Shown piece by piece: positions 15,094 through 24,400 of a stretch of DNA of 64,000 nucleotides. Source of the DNA: Alphaproteobacteria bacterium. GTDB lineage: Bacteria; Pseudomonadota; Alphaproteobacteria; Rhizobiales; Xanthobacteraceae. The translations under genes were made by a program, and so were the position numbers. Under the pieces are notes generated by a model. That model searched no databases. It was not told where the DNA came from and was given only the letters and a program-made list of their open reading frames with translations. Every line of letters begins with the position of its first letter. Position 1 is the stretch's first letter. The DNA lies in assembly GCA_037200445.1 (NCBI GenBank), contig JBBCGH010000001.1:3162001-3226000 (forward strand), read 5' to 3'.

Positions 15094-16485
15094 ATGGACG
15101 GGACCGGCGTGCGGCGGACGGTCTGCGCGGCTGCGATGGTGGCCGTGCTCGGAACTGCGTATCCGGCGTGTGCCGAAACGATGGAATCCGCGCTGGCGCA
15201 AGCCTATCGCAGCAACCCGACGCTCAATGCCCAGCGTGCCTCGCAGCGCGCGACCGACGAAACGGTGCCGCAGGCGCTCTCCAACTACCGGCCGCGCGTG
15301 ACCGGCTCGTTCGATACGGGCTACCAGCACTTCGAATCGATCTCGACCTCGGGCGGCGCCTTCACGCAGACCAACACCAACATCAGCCCGCGCGGCGGCA
15401 ACATCGGTCTGATTCAGACGCTCTACAACGGCCAGCGCAGCGGCAACCTGACCCGCCAGGCGGAGGCCTCAGTGCTCGCCGGCCGCGAGACCTTGCGGAA
15501 CATCGAGCAGGGGACGCTGCTCGACGGCGCGACTGCCTACATGAACGTGCTGCGCGACACCGCGATCCTCGATCTGCAGCGGCGCAACGTGCAGGTGCTG
15601 CAGGAGCAGCTCAAGCAGACGCGCGACCGCTTCAATGTCGGCGAGGTGACCCGCACCGACGTGGCGCAGGCAGAGTCGCGGCTCGCCGCCGCGCAGTCGC
15701 AGGTGCTCGCCGCCGAAGCGAACCTGAAAGCCTCGCAGGCGACCTACCGGCGCGTGATCGGCGCCGAGCCGGTCAACCTGCGCGCCGCGATGCCGGTCGA
15801 TCGTCTCTCTCCCGGGAGCCAGGCCGCAGCGGTCGATGCCGGCTGGCGCGAGCATCCGACCGTCAATGCGGCGCAATACACGGTGGATGCGGCGGCGATG
15901 GCCGTAAAGGCCGCCGAAGGCTCGCTCTATCCGACGGTGACGGTGGAAAGCTCGGTCAATCGCCGCTGGGACGTGCAGCCAGGCGTGTCCGATCAATTGA
16001 CCGGCACTGTCCTCGGGCGCGTCGCCGTGCCGCTCTACCAGGGCGGCGCCGAATACTCGGTCATCCGCCAGGCCAAGGAGACGCTCGGCCAGCGCCGCAT
16101 CGAGCTCGACGTGCAGCGCGACCTGATCCGCTCCACCGTGGTTCAGGCCTGGAGCCAACTCGAAGCCACCAAGGCGCAGATCATCGCCGCGCAGGCGCAG
16201 GTGACCGCCAGCGAGGTCGCACTCAACGGCGTGCGCGAGGAAGCGCGCGTCGGCCAGCGCACAACGCTCGACGTGCTCAACGCGCAGCAGGAACTGGTCA
16301 ATGCGCGGGTGCAGCTGGTCACCGCGCAGCGCGACCGCGTCGTGGCGTCATATACGCTGCTGGCGGCTGTCGGGCGGCTCTCGCCGCCGGTGCTGAAGCT
16401 TGCGACCGATCTCTACGATCCGCGCGTGCATTATCATCAGGTGCGCGACAAGTGGATCGGCGTACGCACGCCGGACGGGCGCTGA
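15094..16485 (+). CDS. tolC: TolC-family outer membrane efflux/type I secretion channel
   Basis: Outer membrane channel of 463 aa that links inner-membrane exporters to the outside. A signal peptide (about 1-23, VRRTVCAAAMVAVLG...PACA) is followed by two repeated OEP domains: helical heptads (LLDGATAYMNVLRDTAILDL; LLAAVGRLS at the end) and beta segments (GLIQTLYNGQRSG; VAVPLYQGGAEYS). ATG 15094 was chosen because the signal peptide begins there; the frame is open back to 14920. It could export the RTX protein encoded at 21499, but no ABC exporter or adaptor gene is in the window. Confidence 0.93.
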   Translation: MDGTGVRRTVCAAAMVAVLGTAYPACAETMESALAQAYRSNPTLNAQRASQRATDETVPQALSNYRPRVTGSFDTGYQHFESISTSGGAFTQTNTNISPRGGNIGLIQTLYNGQRSGNLTRQAEASVLAGRETLRNIEQGTLLDGATAYMNVLRDTAILDLQRRNVQVLQEQLKQTRDRFNVGEVTRTDVAQAESRLAAAQSQVLAAEANLKASQATYRRVIGAEPVNLRAAMPVDRLSPGSQAAAVDAGWREHPTVNAAQYTVDAAAMAVKAAEGSLYPTVTVESSVNRRWDVQPGVSDQLTGTVLGRVAVPLYQGGAEYSVIRQAKETLGQRRIELDVQRDLIRSTVVQAWSQLEATKAQIIAAQAQVTASEVALNGVREEARVGQRTTLDVLNAQQELVNARVQLVTAQRDRVVASYTLLAAVGRLSPPVLKLATDLYDPRVHYHQVRDKWIGVRTPDGR

Positions 16486-16654
16486 GTGTGCCGATTCCGG
16501 TCAAGCTGTTGTCGGGGCTCAGCTTGTGTCCACAAGGAGTTTGCCGGGGCATGACCTTGCCCCTGCCATGTTTCGGCGAATCCTCGCATATTGAGCGCCT
16601 GCGCAGTTGATTCGCGGCCGTGCGGGGCCGATGGGTGCTTGAAGGAAGCGGCGG

Positions 16655-17294
16655 ATGACGCAGGCGGCCAAGGCGCAAGAACCCTCGATGGAGGAGATTC
16701 TTGCTTCGATCCGGAGGATCATCGCCGACGACGAGCCGAAGCCTGCGGCGCGCCCCGAGCCCAGGGCTCCCGAGCCCCCCGCCTGCCGCCAAGGCGCCGG
16801 CACCGCCGCCTCCTGCGCCGCCGAAACCGGCTCCCGCTCCTGCGCCCGCCGCAATGAAGCAGGACGATATCGACGCGATGCTGGCCGGCCTTGACGAGGC
16901 GCCGGAACCTCCGCCGCGGCAAAAGCCGCAGCCCGCCGAAGATGTGCTCGAATTGACCGAAGCGATGCAGGCGCAACCGGCGTTCCGCAGGATCGAAGGC
17001 ACACAGGACGTCGTGTTCGACGAGCCTGCGCCTGCGCCGCGCGGGGCAGAGCCGCCGCGCCCGAGCGCACCGCCTTCGCCGCAATCGATCCTGTCGCCCG
17101 CGACCGCAGCGGCGGTCGACTCGGCGTTCAATGCGCTCGCGCAGACCGTGCTGGTACAGAACGCCAAGACGCTCGAGGATCTGGTGAAGGAGATGCTGCG
17201 CCCGATGCTGCAGCACTGGCTCGACAACAACCTTCCGACTCTGGTCGAGCGGCTGGTGCGCCAGGAGATCGAGCGCGTCGCACGCGGGCGCTAA
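16655..17294 (+). CDS. popZ: PopZ polar organizing protein (DUF2497), with an apparent frameshift
   Basis: PopZ forms a polar hub that anchors the chromosome in alphaproteobacteria. The conserved N-terminus (EPSMEEILASIRRIIADDE) starts at ATG 16655. A Pro/Ala-rich linker follows, then the C-terminal helices (LVKEMLRPMLQHWLDNNLP, LVERLVRQEIERV) up to 17294. The two ends are in different frames. Removing one C from the six-C run at 16775-16780 joins them into a 212-aa protein of the expected architecture, so I regard this as a likely sequencing insertion. The stop overlaps the convergent permease gene by four bases. popZ next to pcm-tolC is the usual order. Confidence 0.85.
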
Positions 17295-18552
17295 CGCGAG
17301 AGCCGCGCAGTCAGGCGCCGCCACGGAAGCGGCGCTACGACTAGCGCCAGTGCCATCAGCCCGAATGCCGCAATCCACCGGACGCGCTCTCGCGCCCGCC
17401 CACGCACCTCCTGCATCACGAACTGCTCGCCCTTCTGCATCTCGCCGTAGGACTTGAGGAACGACGAGATGCGTGCAATGGAAAAATCGTCGAGCGCCTC
17501 GCCCTCGGTGCGCTTTCGTTTTTCCGCCGCGTTGAGCTGTTCGGCCTCCACGCCGTAGCGCGCCGCATGGGCGCTCGCATCCGCGAAGGTCGCGGCCTCG
17601 CCGCGCGAGAAGTAGAGCGTGCGCAGCGCCGGGACTATCGCTTCGGCAATGTCGAGCAGCGGCTGGTCGGCGCGTGGCGCGGCGGCAAGCTGTACGGCAG
17701 ACGCTGCGAGTAGCGCGGCGATGCCCCAGCGCGCCGCCGCAACCGTCGTGCGCAGCGCGTTGGCGCGATCGCCACGCAGGAACGGATAGAGCATTCCGGC
17801 GAGCGCCAGCGACACGCCGAAGGCGCACACCATCGCGGCGCCGGTCGGCAGATCGAGCACGAACGAGGCGGCGAGGCCGACTGCGCTGGTCGCCGTGCCG
17901 GCGATCCAGCCGATGGCAAGCTGCCGCCCGGGCGAAGCGGCGAACATCACGCCGATCGCCGCCGGAATGATCAGGAACGAGAAGACCAGCAGCACGCCGG
18001 CGATGGCGACCGAGCTGGTGACCACCGCACCGAACGTCGCGTAGAAGATGAACTCCCAGGCGAGCGAGCCTGCGCCGGCGAGGCGGTTTGCGCAGCGACC
18101 AGTGCAGCAATCCGATCGCCCCATAGAGCGGCGCGATCAGCGCGAGATCGCTCCATGCGCTGGTGAGGATGTTGCCGGTCAGGATCTGCTTGAGGTGCTC
18201 GGCGCCTTGCGGCGCGCGGTCGATCATCAGGATCGCGGCCGCGGCCGCGACCACGTAGATGACGCCGATCAGCGCCTCCTGCGGCACGCGCCCGGCCCAC
18301 GCGCGCGTGAAGGCGAGCAGGACCGCGGCGGCGAGTGTGAAGGCGAGCGAGTAGCCGTAGGTGGCAAAACTCTGCGCCGGATGGCCGAGCATGAAAGCGG
18401 CGGTTTGCGCCGAGCGCCGCGATCTGCGCCAGCGCGAGGTCGACGAAGATCACTTTGCGCGCCAGGACCTGGATGCCGAAATAGGCGTGGATGCCGACGA
18501 GGCATACGGCAACGAGAAATGGCAGCCAGAGGAAGGCGAGCGCGTCGCTCAT
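17291..18552 (-). CDS. Metal ABC transporter permease (ABC-3/ZnuB family) with long C-terminal extension, two apparent frameshifts
   Basis: Inner-membrane permease for Zn/Mn-type ABC import. The N-terminus (MSDALAFLWLPFLVAVCLVG) starts at 18552, overlapping the binding-protein stop (ATGA). The protein then appears in a second frame (around YGYSLAFTLAAAVLLAF) and a third (VVTSSVAIAGVLLVFSFLII, the ABC-3 signature). Removing one T from each TTT at 18404-18406 and 18087-18089 gives one 419-aa protein. After the roughly 270-residue ABC-3 core comes a 150-residue tail with an acidic helical part and a final membrane segment (WIAAFGLMALALVVAPL). Typical ZnuB proteins lack this tail. No ATP-binding subunit is encoded nearby. 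Confidence 0.75.
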
Positions 18553-19457
18553 CGTGCGGCCGCGGCCAGCGCGTCAATGTTGGTATCGAACAGCGCGATG
18601 TAGTCGCTCGCTTGCGGCAGTGCGCCGACCGAACCGGCGAGCGTGGCGATCTTCGCGCCGGCCTTTTCGGCGACGAACGCAACGTCGCGCTGCGGCTCGT
18701 GCGGTTCGCGCACCACGATCTTCGCGCCGCGCTCTTTCATCAGCCGTACGATGCCGGCGAGATGGCCGGGGCTCGGCGGCACGCCGGGCTTCAGCTCGAT
18801 GAAGCCGGCGAAATCGAGCCGGAAGCGGCGCGCGAAGTAGGGCCAGCTGTTGTGATAGGCGACAAGCGGCATGCCGCGAAGCGGCGCCAGCTTCGCTTCC
18901 CACCCGGCGCGCTTTTCGTTCAAGCGCGCCAAGAACGCCGCGCGGTTCGCCTCGTATGTCGGCGCACTCTCGGGATCGATGCGCGAGAGCCCGGCCGCAA
19001 TCGTCGCGGTGATGACCTCCGCGTTGTGCGGATCGAGCCAGTAGTGCGGATTGCCGTTGCCGTGTGCGTGACCGTCGCCCGGGCCCACGCTCATGCCGCG
19101 CACTTCCAGCGTGGCAATGCCGTATGAAGCATCGACGTAGCCGGGTGCACCGCGCCGGATCGCTCCGTTGGGCGTCGCGAGCAGCAGCCGGTCAGCCCAC
19201 AGGTCGTAGTCGAGGCCGACGCGCACGAACGCCCGCGCGGTTTTCAGGCGCAGCGCATCCTGGGGCTTCGGCTGATACTCCTCGGCATCCAGTCCGGCGG
19301 GCACGAGGCTCGCTACCATCACGCGCTCCCCGCCGACCGCTTCCGTCAGGCTGCGCAAGTCGGTCGTGGTCGTCACGACCTCGATGCGATCCTGCGCGAA
19401 GGCAGCCGTCGCAAGCAGTGCCCACGCGGCGAGTGCCGCCGCGCGGAGGAGGGTCAT
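18549..19457 (-). CDS. Metal-binding ABC transporter substrate-binding protein (ZnuA/cluster A-I family)
   Basis: Periplasmic metal receptor of 302 aa. ATG 19457 starts a signal peptide (TLLRAAALAAWALLATAAFA) preceded by GGAGGAGGG. Cluster A-I features follow: YHNSWPYFARRF, FIELKPGVPPSPGHLAGI, and a His-containing GDGHAHGNGNPHYWLDPHNA segment likely to contact the metal. The long His/Asp-rich loop of true ZnuA is absent, so Zn, Mn or another metal is possible. It is the middle gene of a tight operon: formamidase-like gene 5 bp upstream, permease overlapping downstream. Confidence 0.85.
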   Translation of the reverse strand: MTLLRAAALAAWALLATAAFAQDRIEVVTTTTDLRSLTEAVGGERVMVASLVPAGLDAEEYQPKPQDALRLKTARAFVRVGLDYDLWADRLLLATPNGAIRRGAPGYVDASYGIATLEVRGMSVGPGDGHAHGNGNPHYWLDPHNAEVITATIAAGLSRIDPESAPTYEANRAAFLARLNEKRAGWEAKLAPLRGMPLVAYHNSWPYFARRFRLDFAGFIELKPGVPPSPGHLAGIVRLMKERGAKIVVREPHEPQRDVAFVAEKAGAKIATLAGSVGALPQASDYIALFDTNIDALAAAAR

Positions 19458-19462
19458 GCCGC

Positions 19463-20839
19463 TCAGCGTTTGGCGACCCAGATGCTCTTTGGCATCAGGC
19501 AATGGACGTTCTTCTCGGCCGCCGAGATCGCACCGACGCGGCAGTCCATCGCGACGCTCGCGAGTCCGTACGCATCAAGGCGCGCGATCTTTTTCTCCGC
19601 CTCGAGGAACTTGAGCATGCCCATCGAGGCATCGTTCATCGCCTTGTTCAGGTCCGCGTCCTTGGCGTGCGACACGTAGTACTTGGCGGTCTCCTTGGTG
19701 GGCCGCTCCATGTCTTCCTTGTCGCGCGCGTTCTTCGGGTTGAGGCAGTGGATGCCCTTCTTGACGTTGACGACCTGACTGACGCGGCAGTCCGAAACGG
19801 TCGCCATCAGCTTCTCGGCCTGCTCGGCCCCGACGTTGCGCTGCTCGCTCAGGAGCTTGATTGTCTGCGCCTTCGCCTGATCCCACGCCTTGTTAAGATC
19901 CTGGTCGAACCCCATGGTGATCCATGATTTCGCGGTCTCGATACGCGGGAAGTCGAGCGGCTTGCCCTTGATCACCTCGACCGTGAGGTTGAGCTCCTTG
20001 TAGGCCGTTTCGATCGCGGTCAGGTTCACCTCGCCATTGCCCTGACCCGCATGGGAGTCGCCGGTCCACAGGAGCGCGCCCGGGACCCACACCGGTACAT
20101 AGAGCGAAGTGCCAGCAACAAAATCGCGGATGTCCATGTTGCCGGCGAATTCGCCGGGCGGCACGCTCGAATAGCGGCCGGGCTCCTTACGCGCGACCCC
20201 GAGCGTGCCGGGGAAGGGCTTCAGCGGCAGGATGACCCCGGGCAGGAACTCGGTCTGCATCTTGTCGAGATCGAGGTAGAGATATTTGACCTGCCCATCC
20301 TGATAGATATTCGGGAACTGCGCGAACATGCCGGGCACGTTGAAGTTGCTCGCGTAGGCGCGCGGCACGATCTTGTTGAGCGTCACTTTCAGCACGTCTC
20401 CCGGCTGCGCTTCCTCGATGTAGATCGGGCCGGTCAGCGTGTGCGGGCCGCGTCCCGGAAAGTCGGTGCGCAGCTTCTTGATCTGCTCGATGGTCGCGCC
20501 CGGAATGACCTGATTGTGGCTGTGCATCATCGTCTCGAGCGCGATGGTGTCGCCGGACTTGACCCGCAGCACGGGCGGCTGCGCATTGTCGAACCAGCCC
20601 CATTGCGTTGTTTCGAGAGTTGCCGGCAACACCCAAAGCTTCTTGCCGCTTGGCAGCGCGACAGAGCGAAGCGCCGGATCGGCCGGGCCGGTGCCGGGGT
20701 AACCATTGCCACCGATCGTTGCGGTCGGCGCATAGGGCGATGCCGGCGCCTGCGCCGGTGGCGTTTGCGCGAATGCCGCGGACGCAACGAGCGCGGCAAT
20801 AGCTGCGCCGAGCGCGAGGCGCGTTGATGCGAGTGTCAT
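19463..20839 (-). CDS. Exported acetamidase/formamidase family protein
   Basis: A 458-aa protein of the FmdA/AmdA family, which hydrolyses formamide or short amides to ammonia and an acid. It has a signal peptide (STRLALGAAIAALVASAAFA), unusual because most family members are cytoplasmic. Family motifs include TMMHSHNQVIPG, GPIYIEEAQPGDVL and LLWTGDSHAGQGNGEVN. The C-terminal 150 residues hold two Cys-containing repeats (SDCRVSQ...GIHCLNP; MDCRVGA...NVHCLMP) that could form disulphides in the periplasm. ATG 20839 follows GGAGGGGG; a TTG at 20854 is less likely. It leads the operon with the metal-binding protein and permease. Confidence 0.85.
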   Translation of the reverse strand: MTLASTRLALGAAIAALVASAAFAQTPPAQAPASPYAPTATIGGNGYPGTGPADPALRSVALPSGKKLWVLPATLETTQWGWFDNAQPPVLRVKSGDTIALETMMHSHNQVIPGATIEQIKKLRTDFPGRGPHTLTGPIYIEEAQPGDVLKVTLNKIVPRAYASNFNVPGMFAQFPNIYQDGQVKYLYLDLDKMQTEFLPGVILPLKPFPGTLGVARKEPGRYSSVPPGEFAGNMDIRDFVAGTSLYVPVWVPGALLWTGDSHAGQGNGEVNLTAIETAYKELNLTVEVIKGKPLDFPRIETAKSWITMGFDQDLNKAWDQAKAQTIKLLSEQRNVGAEQAEKLMATVSDCRVSQVVNVKKGIHCLNPKNARDKEDMERPTKETAKYYVSHAKDADLNKAMNDASMGMLKFLEAEKKIARLDAYGLASVAMDCRVGAISAAEKNVHCLMPKSIWVAKR

Positions 20840-21498
20840 GATCCCCCTCCACAAAGTCCCGTAGCGAAGGGTAGGCCAACTGGGCGCGGCTCGGCAATTG
20901 GGTCAGCCGTCCGGGCGCAGCGCGGCAGTTGTCGTTGGCTTTGCGCGGCAGGTGGCGTCGGGCGGCAAAGCGCGGGCGTCACGAGCGAGGAGACCGCTTC
21001 GGCTTGAGGGTCATTCGCGCGTTTGCGCCCGCGAGTGACCTTAGGGCGGATGGAACCCTTCCTTAGAGCTATTCCAGCAATTTCGCGAGTTCCAAATGAC
21101 GTTACGACAAAAGTCCAAAGACCCCGGCGCACCATTTGAGGATGTGACGAAAAGACGTTTCTTGCTTCGGCCGATTCACGGCGCGAGCTGGGTATCGCGA
21201 GCTCAGCGCCAGTGTTGACCGGCCAACAGCCACAACACTAGCCTTCTCAACGTTTCAAGCGAAAGTTCTAAGAACCTTTTGGCTCGCTTCACGCCCGTGC
21301 GGCGAGCGCAGTGAAGAACGGCGCGAATGCCACCACCCTTACGTCATCAAGCTGAAGACGACGACGCGTATGCCGGCCACCACGCCGGCTTTGTCCGGTG
21401 TAGCTCACTTTCAAATCGCCGGCCGCGCCAGCGGCCTGTTTCAACCATAACGCCCACGCGTCTGATGTAACGGCGTAGCGGGGCTGGGGAGTTGCCGA
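20840..21498. other. Divergent intergenic region, no gene seen
   Basis: About 660 bp between the formamidase-like gene (minus) and the VCBS protein (plus). Weak open frames exist on both strands but lack coding character and ribosome binding sites. The middle (about 21060-21280) is lower in GC than the surroundings and probably holds both promoters. I see no riboswitch or clear operator. Confidence 0.45.
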
Positions 21499-24400
21499 AT
21501 GACCAATCATGCTCCGGTTTTCACAACGGGAAGCCAGAACGTCAGCTTCACGGAGACAGCCAATACGACCGGTTCAGGCTCGCTGCACACGCTGACCGGG
21601 ACGCTGAATTTCACCGACAGCGATCATACCGACACGCACACGACCTCCGCAGCGCTGAAGTCTGTCGTCTGGTCCGGCGGCTCCGGGGTCCCGTCGACGA
21701 CGCTTTCGGATCTCGCCACCGCGATGTCGTCGACGATCACGACCGACCACAACGGTTCCGGCAGCGTGAAGTGGACGTTCAGCGACCCCGACAAGGATTT
21801 TGATTTTCTGGCGAAGAACGAGACGCTGGTCATCAGCTACGACGTCTCGGTCAACGATAATCATGGCGGCAGCACCAAGCAGACCGTCAAGGTGACGGTC
21901 ACCGGCACCGACGACAAGCCGGTGATCAACATGGAAACGGTCACCGTCCTGACCGAGCAGCCCAATCACACGTTGTCGCTGACACCGGACACCGCGCACA
22001 TCCAGCTGACGTTCTCCGATCCCGACCTCGACAACACGAACTACACCGCGACCGTGACCGGCGTGACGGCATCCGGCTCGACGGCAGGCCTGTTGCCGGG
22101 CTCGCTTGGAACCGCCGAGCTGATGGCCTTCTATAACGTCGACAACGTTTCGAAGCCGGCGGGCCAGAGCAACGGCACGGTCAACACCACGTTTTCGGGG
22201 ACCGACCTCGCCTTCGACTATCTGGCGGCGGGCGAGCAGCTCAATATCACCTATACGGTGCAGCTCGACGACCATGCCGGCGGCCTCAGCACGCAGACCG
22301 TGACCGTCACGATCCTGGGCACCAACGACAAGCCAGTCGTCCTCGCGTTCCCGGAGTCGGCGCACCTGACCGAAGGACAGAACCTGTCGGGCGGCAATCT
22401 CACCGCGCACGGCGACTTCCTGTTCAGCGATATCGATCTGTCCGACACGCACACGGTCTCCACCACCGTCACGGCCACACGCTCCGGCGGCGGCGCGGTT
22501 CCGCTCTCGAATGCGGATCTCGTTGCCGCGATGTCGACCTCGGTCGCCGACTCGACAGGTCATCTGCTGGGTGACGTCGGCTGGAATTTTGCGCTCTCGA
22601 ACAGCGCGGTCGGCTTCCTGTCCGGCGGCGAAACACTGACGCTCAACTACCACCTCGCCGTCACGGACCCGTCGGGCGGTTCGGACACCGAAGACGTCAC
22701 GATCACGATCCTCGGCACCAATCATCCGGTGGTCATCACCAGCGGGCCGGAATCGGCTTCGGTCGCCGAAGCCGACGCCACAACGGGGTCGCCGGCACCC
22801 GATGTCGCGCCGCCCGGTTCGCTTGCGTTCACCGACCCGGACACGAGCGACACCCACACCGTCCACGTCTCGGTCGGGTCCGAAGTCTGGTCCGGCGGCG
22901 GGTCCGTCCCCGCCACAACACACTCCGACCTGGCCACTGCGCTTGCGACGACGCTCAACGACTCGACCGGCACCGGCAACGGCAGCGTCGACTGGTCGTT
23001 TGGCATCCCGGACCGGGACCTCGATTTCCTGGCGGCCGGTGAGACCCTGACGGTCACCTACAATGTGCAGGTGGCGGATGCGACCACCAGCGCGACGCAG
23101 ACCGTCACCATCACCGCGACCGGCGCGAACGACGCAGTCGTGATGACCAGTGGGCCCGAATCCGCATCGCTCACCGAGCGTCCCGACACCAACGGCTCGA
23201 CCGAGCTCGACACCACCAGCCCGGTGCCGACCGGAACGTTAAGCTTCACCGACGTCGACCTGAGCGACGTCCATTCCACCAGCGTCGTGCTCTCGTCTGC
23301 CGTGCTGTCGACCGAGGGCGATATCTCCCCCCCGTTCGAGCTGACCAACGCGCTTCAGACCACGCTCAACGACTCGACCGGCACCGGCACGGGAGGGGTG
23401 GACTGGACCTTCGCCGTCGAGGACCGGGTGCTCGACTTCATCCCGGACGGCGTCACTCTCACTCTCACATACGACGTGACCGTCGGCGACGCCGCGACGA
23501 GCTCCACCCAATCGGTCACTATCACGATTACCGGAACCGCGGACCCGCTCACGGTCAATCCGGTCAGCGCGGTCGCGACCGACACGCTGTTCCACGACGA
23601 AGGCAATATCGTCCTCGGTGGAAACGTCATCTTCGATGGCGGCAGCAACGGCGGCGATGCGGGCACGACGCTCAGCGTCACCGAGGTGAACGGCTCGGCG
23701 GCGGACGTGGGAGCGGCCATCGCCGGCACTTACGGCTCGGTGGTGATCTTCGGCGACGGGACTTATCAATATACGGCGAACTCGTCCTTCGATGCGCTTC
23801 AGGTCGGCGACAATCCGGCCGACCAGTTCACCTTCACGATCACCGACAACCTTGGACGCACCGATAGCGCGACGCTCACCGTCAACGTTGTGGGTGCGGA
23901 CGACGCGCCCAGCATCGTCGCGGCGGACACCTCCGCCTCGATCACTGAAGACGCCGGGCCGACTGTCCTCGTCAACGGGGGCTTCGAATCCGGCGACCTG
24001 ACCGGCTGGACGACAAGCGGCTCGCACATTTCGGCGGAATTTCTCGGGCTCGGCGGTGAGTTCGGCAACTATGCCGCCAAACTCGCGCCCACCGCCGCGT
24101 TCGAGACACTGTCGCAGGACGTCGCTACCGTTGCGGGTCAGCACTATGAGCTCGACTTTTATGTGAGCGGCGATTCCGAATCGAGCTCGAACTCGATGAC
24201 GGTGACCTGGGACGGCACGACGGTGCTGGCGCTCGGAACGCAGTTCGGCGGCCTCACGCACTACAGCTTCGATGTCGTCGCAACGGATGCGTCCTCGACG
24301 CTCGCGTTCACCTATGCGGATGACGGGGTCGGCATGTTCGTCGATCAGGTCAACGTGAACCCCGCAACGGGACCGGCGACCGAGTCGGCAAGCGGCAGCA

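Noticed and set aside
16655-17294. Programmed frameshifting in popZ
   Set aside because: No slippery heptamer or downstream structure stands out, and five similar shifts elsewhere in the window favour sequence error.
16719-18392. Minus-strand frame of 557 codons
   Set aside because: Only its first part is real permease sequence; after the second frameshift it is out of frame and then antisense to popZ.
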